Shown: positions 50,386 through 60,156 of the stretch, piece after piece
Layout of the letters: the number at the start of each line of letters is the position of its first letter
Numbering within the stretch: position 1 is the first letter of the stretch
Source: JAXMAF01 sp046350555
GTDB lineage: Bacteria; Planctomycetota; Phycisphaerae; Phycisphaerales; SM1A02
Direction of reading: 5' to 3'
Assembly: GCA_046350555.1 (NCBI GenBank)
Contig: JAXMAF010000014.1
Location: 94,155 to 158,154, forward strand
DNA length: 64,000 bases
The notes under the pieces: generated by a model
Databases searched by the model: none
What the model was told of the DNA's origin: nothing
What the model saw: the letters and a program-made list of their open reading frames with translations, nothing else
Made by a program: the position numbers and the translations under genes

Positions 50386-50650
50386 CTGCGTCGAGGTGTG
50401 CCAGCACGACACGAGGTGCTGCACCGTGCAGTGGGACGGCTCGTGCGTGACGGCGACATCGCCGCATTGCGCCGCGACGACCGCGCGCTGGCTGTTCTGC
50501 TGCGCCGCTCGCCGGGTTGATTCGTTGCGCGCACGGAATCGCCGGCAATCCTGCGGCGGCGTGTGGATCGTCCTGATCGTCGTCGCGGTCCTCCTGGACT
50601 TCGGCCACATGGGCGGTGGCGCCAGGACGATGCGCAAGCGAAACAGGTGA
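50386..50650 (+). pseudogene. Chimeric remnant: Cys-motif fragment joined to a duplicated membrane-protein end
   Basis: The first half reads CCVEVCQHDTRCCTVQWDGS, the Cys module of secreted Planctomycetota proteins. From 50554 the sequence is the duplicated C-terminal third of the 42121-42405 membrane protein (GGVWIVLIVVAVLLDFGHM). The two unrelated pieces are in one open frame by chance. Confidence 0.7.
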
Positions 50651-51112
50651 TCGAAGCGCGGTCGGTCCTTGGAGACTGTTTCAGAACTCGCGCTGCCTGC
50701 GGCCGGCTGCGGCTTCGCGTGGCTGCGTCGGACTGCATCGGCGGCCCACAGAGGGCCGCCTGCTTCGTCCTCCTTGCCACACTCGTCCTCGCTCGGCCTC
50801 GGCGACGCGGGAGTTCTGAAACAGTCTCTTCGATCACCCTGTCCAAGCCCCAAGCAGCAGCCCGAGATCGGCGCCGTCGACCACGCCGTCGGCGTTGAAG
50901 TCGGCCGAGCATGCCTGCGGCGGCGCGGGGCATGCTCCCCACTGCGCGATCAAGAGCCCGACGTCCGACCCGTTGACGCCGCCGTCGCCGTTGAGGTCGA
51001 AGTCCGGAGTCAGGCATGTGTCGGGCACGCCATCGCCGTCGAGGTCCACCGCCAAGCTGGGACACCCGTCGGGCACGCCGTCGCCGTCCGCATCCACCAG
51101 CGTTCCGTCGGC
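50554..51112. repeat. Segmental duplication, copy 2
   Basis: The partner of 42309-42821, with the same order: membrane-protein end, element G and dockerin-gene 3' end. This copy keeps the 48 bases lost from copy 1 and is joined to a full-length gene. Confidence 0.85.
50672..50828. mobile_element. MITE-like element G, copy 2
   Basis: 157 bp with the same perfect 18-bp ends as copy 1 and an almost identical core. It moved as part of the larger duplication rather than by itself. Confidence 0.8.
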
Positions 51113-53068
51113 GATCTCGCACGAGTCCAGGCGGCCGCTGTCGTCGCAGTCGGAGAGCTCGGCGCGCAGCAGGATCACGCTCGAGGTGGGGGGAGTGGCG
51201 ACCACCATCTCCCACGACCTCGGCTCGCTCTTCCCGGGATTCTCGATATCGATCGGGTCGCCGGTCGCAACGAACCAGCTCGTCTGCCGGTGAGGATACT
51301 GGTATTCAGAACTGGCGAAGGGAGCGGACGGCGTCGGGAAATACAGCCCGACGAAGAAGGACGTTCCCTTCGGGCCCAGCTTCACCTCGTCGATCGGAAC
51401 GGTCACCCACTCCGGCTCGTTGCCGGGAAGCACCACGGTCTGCGCACGAAGCAAGGTCGCATCGAACGGTGCGCCGTCGCCATCGGGATCGCTGTAGACC
51501 ACCGCCATGGCGCACGCGATGGGCGAGAGTGCGCTCGTCGGCCTGAACCAGCTCAGCGACCGAACGGCCTGGCCGTCGGCGGTGGTCACGAATCGGTTGA
51601 GGATCATCGTCTCCGTGAACTGCCCGATCTCCCACGATTCGTCGGCCGGCGCGCTGTCGGCCATGAATCGGAATGGAAGCTGGGCATCGTCGATGATGCC
51701 GTCGAGATCACAGTCCTCGGCAAGGCCCGTCGCGAGCTCGCAGGCGTCGTCGAGCCCGTCGTGATCGCGGTCGCGCGGCGGAACGCCGGCGGCGAAGGCG
51801 CGACCGACCGACACGCCATCGACCATCGCGTTGTGCTTGCCGCCAACCATCGTCTCGCCGTCGAAAGCGACAGGAATGAAGGCGACTCCGGGCAGGGGGG
51901 CAGGCGCGGTCACCACCTGCTCGCTCGTCCAGAGGCTTCCGTCGCGCCAGATCATGGCGAGCATGCCTCCATAGGCGTCGGAACCCGACACCGCGGACGC
52001 GCCGTCGGGCGCCAGTGCAACCGTGTGCGGAGCAATCGGACTCTGACCGAAAGGAGTCGTCACGAATCGTGGAAGTCCCCACTGGCCATCATGGCGCTCA
52101 TACACCACGGCGGCGCCCCAAGGGCCACCGAAGTCCTTGTTGATGCTCGCCAGCAGCGTGTCGTTCCGGAGCTGAAGCTGGCGACCGAACCGCCGGGTGT
52201 TCGAAGCGCCAGGCGAGAGCTGCGCCGACTGCATCCATTGACCTTCGACGCGCTCAAAGAGACGAACGGAGCCGCGATCCGTGATGCCATCGATGTCGTC
52301 GGATGGCGCGCTCACGGCGATCGTGCCATCGTCGACCTGAACGCTCCAGCCGAACTGGTCGCCGGCTTCGCCGTCCGGGGCGGTGAGCTTCTGCTGACGG
52401 CTCCAGACGCGACTGGACCGCTCGAAGACGTACGCCGCTCCCGCGTTGGCGCCGAGGCTGTCGTTCTGATCGGCGCCGATCACCGCGACGTCGCCGTCGA
52501 GGTCCACGTCGCGGCCGAATGCGTCGAGAGGCTGTCCGTCGTCGGCGACGAGCTTCGATTCCTGCACCCATTGATCCATGTCCAGCCGAAACACGTATGC
52601 CGCGCCGGAAGTCGGTGCGGCCCCGTTGGCCTTGCTGGCGCCGACCAGAAGCATGTCGCCTCGAAGGCTCAGGGCCTGGCCGAAGCGGTCGTCCACGGCG
52701 CTGTCCAACGGCGTGATGATCGAGTGGTGGATCCATGCGCCGCCCACGCGCTGGAAGAGCTCGACGCGCCCGGCGGCCGCGGCGCTTCCCGGGGCGGCCA
52801 CGGCGATCCAGTCGCCATCGACCGCGACCGCCTGGCCGAAGGTGCCGGCCTGATCGGATCCGACCGGATCGAGGAAGACGGAGTTGGACGCGATGGCGCA
52901 ATCGGTGTCGCGTGCGTGCGCCGGCGCGATGACGACGACCATCGCCAGCAGTCCGAGAAGGGCGCGCGATGCCAGGCGATTCTGGCCGCGGCGCTGGCGC
53001 GATGCGTGGTCGGCACCACTCCGTGCGGGCGACACGAGAGCGGAAGTGCGTGACATCATGAACATCAT
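50834..53068 (-). CDS. Secreted FG-GAP-repeat protein with dockerin tail
   Basis: 744 residues from the Met at 53068 (GGAG eight bases upstream; ATGATGTTCATGATG offers several starts). Signal peptide RALLGLLAMVVVIAPAHA. FG-GAP/integrin-like repeats cover about 45-400 (GTFGQAVAVDGDWIAVAAPG, DAFGRDVDLDGDVAVIGADQ, DQFGWSVQVDDGTIAVSAPS). Then come calcium-type DxDxDGxxD runs, a beta-sandwich region (about 480-640), and dockerin motifs including the unusual spacing FNADGVVDGADLGLLLGAW. It is predicted extracellular and Ca-binding. A deleted copy lies at 42589-42991. Confidence 0.92.
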   Translation of the reverse strand: MMFMMSRTSALVSPARSGADHASRQRRGQNRLASRALLGLLAMVVVIAPAHARDTDCAIASNSVFLDPVGSDQAGTFGQAVAVDGDWIAVAAPGSAAAAGRVELFQRVGGAWIHHSIITPLDSAVDDRFGQALSLRGDMLLVGASKANGAAPTSGAAYVFRLDMDQWVQESKLVADDGQPLDAFGRDVDLDGDVAVIGADQNDSLGANAGAAYVFERSSRVWSRQQKLTAPDGEAGDQFGWSVQVDDGTIAVSAPSDDIDGITDRGSVRLFERVEGQWMQSAQLSPGASNTRRFGRQLQLRNDTLLASINKDFGGPWGAAVVYERHDGQWGLPRFVTTPFGQSPIAPHTVALAPDGASAVSGSDAYGGMLAMIWRDGSLWTSEQVVTAPAPLPGVAFIPVAFDGETMVGGKHNAMVDGVSVGRAFAAGVPPRDRDHDGLDDACELATGLAEDCDLDGIIDDAQLPFRFMADSAPADESWEIGQFTETMILNRFVTTADGQAVRSLSWFRPTSALSPIACAMAVVYSDPDGDGAPFDATLLRAQTVVLPGNEPEWVTVPIDEVKLGPKGTSFFVGLYFPTPSAPFASSEYQYPHRQTSWFVATGDPIDIENPGKSEPRSWEMVVATPPTSSVILLRAELSDCDDSGRLDSCEIADGTLVDADGDGVPDGCPSLAVDLDGDGVPDTCLTPDFDLNGDGGVNGSDVGLLIAQWGACPAPPQACSADFNADGVVDGADLGLLLGAWTG

Positions 53069-53319
53069 GAGTTGTCTCCGAGGGCGACGTGTCGAGGCAC
53101 CACTCCATACGCCACGGCGCCACGGGGTTTGCGCGCAATCGGCCGGCTTCGCGCCGTCTGATCGGCCAAGGCAATGGCGACGTTCGACGCGCGCTCGATG
53201 ACCGCGCCCGACGACGCGCTCGACGATCGGAGGCTCACAGTGAACGCGGTTTGGTCCGCCACAGGCACGGCCAGTTCGGTCGGCTTGGTGCATGGCCAGT
53301 TTGGTCCGCCAGTTTGGTC

Positions 53320-53508
53320 CTAGCCGACAGCGCTGCCCCACAACTGCAGCCGGCGGTACGCGGTGGCCAGCATCGCCGGCGTCGCGTGCGCGCCGTCGAG
53401 GATCGACTGGAAGTCCGTCGTGGCACGCCCTGCTGGATCGGCGCCGAGAAATCCGCGTGCGATCTCCGTCAGTTGCCGCAGGTACGCGCCAAGCGTCATG
53501 TCGAGAGG
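53320..53508 (-). pseudogene. C-terminal fragment of a REP-associated transposase
   Basis: DMTLGAYLRQLTEIARGFLG ... DFQSILDGAHATPAMLATAY ... LWGSAVG-stop, closely matching residues 360-425 of the transposase at 60157-61509. Everything upstream is unrelated and the stop is new, so this is an inserted fragment. The gap 53069-53319 between it and the FG-GAP gene holds GGCCAGTTTGGTC words but no gene. Confidence 0.8.
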
Positions 53509-53662
53509 GATCTCGTCGTCAGGCACGACAACGAGGGCCGCACCGATCCGTCCAGTGCGCCCCCATTCGCCGACTGACGATGCCGCACCGCCGCTCATGA
53601 CGACGAAGCGGCGGAGCGCTCCGCTCCGCCGCTCTGTCGATTGTGCGCCGCGTCGATCGATC

Positions 53663-55693
53663 TCAGTCGCAGCCTCCCCACGTGCCGAGCAGGATGCCGA
53701 GATCACCCGCGTCGACGACACCGTTGCCGTTGAGATCGGCGTTGCCGGATGCGCCCCATTGTCCAAGCAGGATGCCGAGATCCTCCGCGCCGACCAAGCC
53801 GTTGCCGTTGAGATCCGCGGGGCACGGCGCCGCACACGTGCCGGTCTGCGACACCGCAAGATCCGCCAGGCCCGCGCCGCCGTCGTACGACCCGAGCTGG
53901 ATGATGTACCGCTCGCCGCATGTCGCCTGGAACGTGGCGATCGAGAAGATGCCGCACTCGGATCCGGTGTCGTCGTTGCATGCGATGAGCGTGAGGTCGT
54001 CGCACGATCCCGAGTACACCGCGAGGCGCGTGTCGAAGGTGGTGTTCGGGCTGCACGTCGCGACCGTCACGACGCCGGTCGCGGTCGCCTCGTACGTGAA
54101 GAAGACGTCGTTGAAGACGTCGAGGCCATACCCCTCCTCGCAGCCCGCAGGAAGGACCGAGTCCCCTGTCGCGCCGATCGTCGAGGTGGGCGTGACGCCG
54201 GCCGAGATCGGGGTGGCGCCCGCGCACGTGTCGTTCGCGACCGTCTGCGAAATCGTGATGGTGCCGCTCCCAGTCGAGCCGCCCCAACCGCCGACGACGA
54301 TGGTGTAGCTCTCGCCGCGCGTCGTGGGGAAGGACATCAGCGACGTCATGCCGCAGGAGTCGTCGTTGCAGGCGACAAATGTCGGCGCGTCGCAACTGCC
54401 GGTGAACGCCGCGATGAAACTGTCGTAGTCGACCGCATCGCAGAGCGACACAGTCGCTTCGCCCGTGCTTGGCGCCTGATAGACAAAGAAGATCTCGTTG
54501 TCGATGACGGGCTCTCCGAACGACCAGCAGCCCTCGGGAAGCTCCGTGAGTCCGGTGGCGGAGATCGTTGAGAACGGCGTGGTGCCGACCGAGATCGGGA
54601 TGGGGTCGGCGCACGTGTCGCTGATTTCTGCCTGCGAGATCGTCATGTCCGCGTCGCCGGTCGCGCCGCCCCAGCCGCCGAAGACGATGGTGTACGTCTC
54701 GCCCGCGGTCGTCGGGAACGACATGAGCGACCCCGCGCTGAGTCCGCAGCCGTCGCCGTCGTCGCTGCACGCGACGAAGTTCGGCGCGCCGCACGGACCG
54801 GTGTACGCGGCGAGCCATGAATCGAAGTCGCTGGCATTGCAGGTCGACACCGTCGCCACGCCGGTGACCGGCGCGACGTAGGTGTAGAAGACGTCGCCGA
54901 TGATGTCGGCGAGTCCGGCCGATCCGCATCCGGCCGGAAGCGCCGTCGATCCCGTCGCGTAGACGTTGGTGACCGGATACGTACCCACTTCGACCGGCGT
55001 GGCGTTCTCGCAGAGGTCGTTCGGGACCACGGTCTTCCGCTTGAGCGTGACGTTGTAGTTGATGCGACCGAGATCGGGCCCTTGGACATTGGTGAGCGAC
55101 GACGACATGTCGATCGTCAGCGTGTAGGCGCCGTCGTTGTAGAAGAAGACGTCGAAGTCCCAGTTGTTCAATCCTTGGGGCAGCACGAGCAAGAGGCCCG
55201 GGCCGGTGATCGACACGCTGGCGGAGGAGAAGATGTTCACGAGCGCACCGCTGAATCGGAACGGGATCGAGCCTCCGCTCGGCAGGCCGCTCACCACGAG
55301 GCCGATCTCAAGGTGATCGCTCGACGTGGCCGTGCCGAAGCCGATTCCCAGATCGGCGTAGCACTGCCCCGTGACCGTGAACCCGTCGGTCACGTTCATC
55401 GGCCCCTGGTTGATCCAGTGAGAGTCGGTGATGAGCGAAGCGGTCGCGGCCCCGTCGGCGACGACCTGCGAGTAGTCGACGGGGTCGTACAGCGTCGACG
55501 GTCCGATCGCGTAACCCGCCGTCGAGCTGCCTCCGACGAAGTCGTTCGCGAGGATCGTGCCCGTCCGCGTGTCCTGCCCCGCCTGCACCATCTGGCATTC
55601 GGCGCTCGAAGCGGCCCACGCCGCCGCGAGGCCCGCGAGCGCCACGTACGTCCAACCTGCTCCACGTCGCTTGTTCAGTTGTCGTTGCATCAC
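53663..55693 (-). CDS. Secreted PPC-like repeat protein with dockerin tail
   Basis: 676 residues. After the signal peptide (YVALAGLAAAWAASSAECQ) comes an N-terminal beta domain (about 38-215). It is followed by three tandem ~115-residue PPC-like domains (about 225-340, 345-455 and 455-570), each with IFFVYxAPxTGxATVSxCxxxDYDSxxAAFTGSCxxPxFVACNDD and YTIVVGGWGG. At the end are two dockerin motifs (DLNGNGLVGAEDLGILLGQW, DLNGNGVVDAGDLGILLGTW) that use Asn in place of the second Asp. Acidic sites suggest Ca binding. Confidence 0.93.
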   Translation of the reverse strand: MMQRQLNKRRGAGWTYVALAGLAAAWAASSAECQMVQAGQDTRTGTILANDFVGGSSTAGYAIGPSTLYDPVDYSQVVADGAATASLITDSHWINQGPMNVTDGFTVTGQCYADLGIGFGTATSSDHLEIGLVVSGLPSGGSIPFRFSGALVNIFSSASVSITGPGLLLVLPQGLNNWDFDVFFYNDGAYTLTIDMSSSLTNVQGPDLGRINYNVTLKRKTVVPNDLCENATPVEVGTYPVTNVYATGSTALPAGCGSAGLADIIGDVFYTYVAPVTGVATVSTCNASDFDSWLAAYTGPCGAPNFVACSDDGDGCGLSAGSLMSFPTTAGETYTIVFGGWGGATGDADMTISQAEISDTCADPIPISVGTTPFSTISATGLTELPEGCWSFGEPVIDNEIFFVYQAPSTGEATVSLCDAVDYDSFIAAFTGSCDAPTFVACNDDSCGMTSLMSFPTTRGESYTIVVGGWGGSTGSGTITISQTVANDTCAGATPISAGVTPTSTIGATGDSVLPAGCEEGYGLDVFNDVFFTYEATATGVVTVATCSPNTTFDTRLAVYSGSCDDLTLIACNDDTGSECGIFSIATFQATCGERYIIQLGSYDGGAGLADLAVSQTGTCAAPCPADLNGNGLVGAEDLGILLGQWGASGNADLNGNGVVDAGDLGILLGTWGGCD

Positions 55694-55944
55694 GTCGTCC
55701 TTCCTGGGATACGGGCACGTGGAACTCGGTCGTCCGCGCCGAACACGCCACGTCCTCTCGCCTCCTCAGCCTTCGGAATCCGAGCGGCACCGACAGGAAA
55801 GTCGACGATTCGCGCAATTTCGCCACGCTCGCCAGCGCACGGCGGGGCGGCGGGCCAGGCGGAACCCCTCCGACATCCTCGCTTCGAGGCCTCGGCCGAC
55901 CGAGGCCGGGCTTCGTGCTTCCGGCGGGCACGATCGGAGGTAGG

Positions 55945-56634
55945 ATGACGGAGGCGCTTCGCGGCCCGCCGAGCTCCATGGACAGCGCATCGGACAACTT
56001 CGCGCAGCCGTCCGGCGGCGATCGCGATTTCTCCGTTCTGCTCCAGGCCGCGAGCGAGGGCGATGTCCGCGCCGCCGAGGCGATCATGCCGCTCGTTTAC
56101 GACGAGCTCCGCGCGATGGCCCAAGCCCGACTGCGTCGCGCCCGGCCCGGCGCGACGGTGCAGGCGACGGCGCTCGTCCACGACGTCTACCTGAAGCTCG
56201 TCGGCCGCGACATCCAGTTCGCGAATCGGCGGCACTTCTTCTTCGCCGCGGGCCGCGCGATGCGCGACGTCCTCTTCAAGCGTGCCCGCACGATGGATCG
56301 CCGCAACGCCGCCCAGCGCGAGGCGATCGGAGCGCACGCCGAGCGCGTCAGCGAAACCGACTCCTCGCGCACGCTGATGGCGCTCGAGGAGGCCCTGCCG
56401 CGCCTCCAGGCGATCGACGCGGGCGCACGGCGTCGTGATGCTCGGCTTCTTCGCCGGGCTCGACTTCGCGCAGATCGCCGAGACCCTCGACGTGGCGCAG
56501 CGCACGGTCGAGCGAGACCGGCGCTTCGCCCGCACGTGGCTCTACGACAAGCTGCGTTCCGATCACGGCCTTTCGGCATCGCCACGCTCGTCGCGTCCGC
56601 GGAGGACGGCCGCGGTCGTGAGAAGAACGCTTGA
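55945..56634 (+). CDS. ECF-type sigma factor with compensating frameshifts
   Basis: Starts at ATG 55945 with GGAGG upstream. Region 2 is clean (VYDELRAMAQARLRRARPGA, VQATALVHDVYLKLVGRD, RHFFFAAGRAMRDVLFKRAR). Near 56424-56435 the frame shifts, and region 4 continues one frame over (VMLGFFAGLDFAQIAETLDV, ERDRRFARTWLYDKL). A second shift before the end restores the stop, which overlaps the kinase start as TGATG. It is the same ECF group as at 47072-47773 and is paired with a kinase in the same way. It is probably functional if the indels are assembly errors. Confidence 0.75.
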   Translation: MTEALRGPPSSMDSASDNFAQPSGGDRDFSVLLQAASEGDVRAAEAIMPLVYDELRAMAQARLRRARPGATVQATALVHDVYLKLVGRDIQFANRRHFFFAAGRAMRDVLFKRARTMDRRNAAQREAIGAHAERVSETDSSRTLMALEEALPRLQAIDAGARRRDARLLRRARLRADRRDPRRGAAHGRARPALRPHVALRQAAFRSRPFGIATLVASAEDGRGREKNA

Positions 56635-59600
56635 TGGCGAGCGACCGACCGATCGACGCGCCGACGGACCGGGAGCTCTTCGACGACCTCGTCGATCTCC
56701 CGCACGCCGAGCGATTGCTGTCGCTCCGCGAGCGTGCAACGCCGACGTCGCGCAGCAGGCGCGTCGAGCGCTGTTGGAGGCGGCCGACGAGTCGACGCGC
56801 CAAGGCGGGTTCCTCGACGAGGGGCACCTGCGGGCGGTCGGAAGCGCGGCGGTCGACGTCCGCGTCGCGGCGCAGCTGCCGCGACCGTTCGGGCACTTCA
56901 CGCTGGAGCGCGTGCTCGGCGAAGGCGGCATGGGCACGGTGTACGAGGCGACGCAGGATCAGCCGCGACGGCGCGTCGCGGCTCAAGACCGTGCGCAGCG
57001 AGATGGCGTCGCACGAGTTGCTGCGGCGCTCCGCCGCGAGACCGACACGCTCGCGCTCCTGCAGCACCCGGGCATCGCGCAGATCTACGAGGCGGGGCGC
57101 GTCGTCGACGACTCGAGCGGCGCGACCGTTCCGTACATCGCGATGGAACTCGTCGAAGGAGCGCGCTCGACGAACACGTGCGGCGCGCGCGGTGCGATCC
57201 GCGGGCGGTGGTCGAACTCATCGTCGCCGCGTGCGACGCGGTGCAGCACGCGCACGCGCAGGGCGTCGTGCACCGCGACCTGAAGCCGGCGAACATCCTC
57301 GTGGTCGAGCGGCTCGGCGCGCGCCGCAGCCGAAGATCCTCGACTTCGGCATCGCCCGCCTCATGGGAAACGCGCGCGTCGCCGGGGGCCACGCTCGCGA
57401 CCTCGACGGGACAGATCCTCGGCACCGTCGCCTACATGAGCCCCGAGCAGATCGCGGGACAGTCCGACGAAATCGATGCGCGCAGCGACGTCTACACGCT
57501 TGGCGTCGTCCTGTACGAACTGCTCGCTTCGCGCCTGCCGCTCGACGTGCGCGATCGATCGATCGTCGACGCGGCGGCTCGTCGTGCGCGACGACGAGCC
57601 GACGCGTCTCGGCACGCTCAATCCCCGTTGCCGCGGCGATCTCGAGACGATCGTCGCGAAGGCCATCGAGAAGGACGCCACCCGCCGCTACCCGTCGATG
57701 CAGGCGTTCGGCGACGACCTGCGGCAGCATCTCGCCGACGAGCCGATTCGCGCGCGGCCGACGACCCGCGTCGAACGTGTGCGACGATTCGCCCGCCGCC
57801 ATCGCACCCTCGTGTGGAGCACCGCCGCGACGATGGTCGCGCTCGTCGTCGGCACCGTCACCTCGATCCTGTTCGCGTTCAACGCCAACGCCGCGCGACG
57901 CGCCGCGGAGTGGACCACGTATCGCGCGAGCATGACCGCGGCCGTCTCGGCGCTCGAGATCCATGACGTGCGCACCGCGCGTCAGCAACTCGAGCAGGCG
58001 CCGGCACGCTACCGGGATTGGGAGTGGGACTACGTGGCGCATCGGCTCGACGAGAGCGCCGCGATTGCGCCGGCCGCGCTCCTCCGGACTTCGCCACCGG
58101 CGTGCTCTACGGCGATCCGTCGGTGTGGCTGCTGTTCGATCGCTTCGCGAAACCGTCCGCGGACTGGCCCGTGAGCGGCTCCGACGCCGCACGTCGAACG
58201 CGTGTCGCCCGCGGAGGGCTCGTTGCTTCAGTCGCTGACGCAAGACGGGCGCGTCGAACTCTGGGCCTTGCCGCCCGCGTCGATCGCGATCCGCACGCGC
58301 GACGACCATGGCCGCGAGATCGCGACGACGATCGTCTCCGTCGAAGGGTTCGAGCTTCGGCGCGGCGAGAGTTTCGCCGTCAGCCCCGATCTCGACGCGG
58401 TCACGATGGTGTTCGACACGACCGACGGCAAGCGCATCGCGTGGCACCGGCGCGTGGCGGGCGGACCGGTCGCAACGCTCGACGTGAAGAATCCGCGCTC
58501 AGCGACATCGGCTGTGCCATGGCGAACGCGAAGGCTGGTCGCGCTCGCGGGCGGACCCAACACCATGCCCTGCATCTGGGACACCGAGACCGGCGCGACC
58601 TGCGACCTCGTCGGACACGTGGGCGACGTGCGCAGCATCCGCTGGAACCACCAAGGCACGCGCGTGGCGACCGGAGGCATGGATCGGACGGTGCGGATCT
58701 TCGCGAGCGACGGGACCCCGCTCGACGTCGAGCGCCACCACAACGACGCGATCTGGTCGGTGCGCTTCTCGCACGACGGACGCATGCTCGCGTCGGCGTC
58801 GCAGGACGGCACGATCCGGCTCGGAGCGTGCCCGAGGCGCTGCGGACTCACGCTCGACGCGACGCTGCTCGGGCACGGCGACTGGGTCGGCGCGGTCGAG
58901 TTCTCGAACGACGATCGCTGGATCGTGTCCGCCGGCGCGGATCGCACGATGCGCATGGTCAACCGACGCGCATCGCTCAACGGCGACATCGTGGTGCGCG
59001 ACAACGCGTCGGGGCGCATCGACGTCGCGCGTCACGCGAACCGCGTCGCGGCGACGAACACGGGGGGCGTGCCGCGCGAGTGGGACGTCACCAGGGGCGT
59101 GCAGCTCCTCGCGGAGATCCCGCAGCCGGTCGAACGGTACGGCTCGAGCGCGGACATCGCGATCAGCCCCGACGGCGAGCGCGTGCTCGTGCTCGAAGCG
59201 GCGAAGCAGTCCTTGTGCACGCCGCGCGACGGCGGCTTCGCCGAACTCTGGCAGGGGTCGCTGGTGATCGCGAACGGCGGCTTCGCGGAGGACGGCGAGG
59301 CGATCGGCATCGTGCGGGCCGCCGCGCCGCCGTACTTCGAATTACGTCGGCTTCCGGAGGGGACGCTCCTGTCGCCGCCGTATCCGAAGTTCGTCAGCAC
59401 CGCGCTGCAATCCACGCCGGACGGTCGGCGGTTCGCGATCGAATGCGGCAAGGAAGGCGCGCATGTCGTTTCGCTCGTCGACGCCGCGACGGGCGCGTTG
59501 ATACAGAGTTTCCCGCTCGGCACGGGCACCGGTTGGACGACCGGCGCGCTCGCCGACGGTCGCCAGGTGCTCGTCGCGTTCGAGGCCGATCACGATCCGG

Positions 59601-59899
59601 AGCCGATCCGCGCGATCACGGTCCGCGACGCGCGCGACGGCTCGCTGATCAAGCGCGTCGAGGGACTTCCCGCACACGGCTTCGCCCTCGCGCTGACTCC
59701 GGACGGCCAACGGCTGCTCTCCGCGGGTCGCGATCGCGTGCTGCACGTCTGGGACACCGCGACCTGGGACCAGGTCGTCGCGCTGCCCGGTCCCGGCTCG
59801 TACATCTGGGCGATGCGTCTCTCCGGCGACGGCGAGACGTTGGCGATGGCCTGTGGCGATCGAACCTACCGAGTGTGGCGCGCGCCGAAGGAACGGTGA
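56634..59899 (+). pseudogene. Ser/Thr kinase-WD40 gene broken by many one-base shifts
   Basis: Pieces of one protein appear in rotating frames: MASDRPIDAPTDRELFDDL (start at 56634), FGHFTLERVLGEGGMGTVYE (Gly loop, near 56890), ETDTLALLQHPGIAQIYEAG, VVHRDLKPANILVVE (near 57270), PKILDFGIARLMG, GTVAYMSPEQIAGQS, DLRQHLADEPIRARPTTR, a membrane helix ending in SILFAFNANA, WEWDYVAHRL. The last 565 residues (58202-59899) are one clean WD40 frame (SRDG/DGTIRL-type repeats). Roughly eight to ten single-base gains or losses, mostly in GG, CC or TT runs, separate the pieces. The underlying gene is an intact-looking partner of the sigma gene. Confidence 0.8.
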
Positions 59900-60156
59900 A
59901 GCGCGGGGGCATCTTGGCCAGCGGGGCATCCTGGCCATGCATCTTCGCCCACCTTCCTCAAGCCGATCGCTCGGAGATCCTCGTCGAACAACGACAGCTT
60001 CCCGCATCCAGGAGCCACCAACTTCTCGCGCCGCAGCCCTTCCTGGCGTCCCGACGACCTTTCGGCGGCCTTTCCGCGTCCACCACGACAAGAGGACAAC
60101 GACGGCTCCGCCGTCGCGGAAGCCGATTGACCGCCAGGTTGCAGCTTCTTCGTCGA

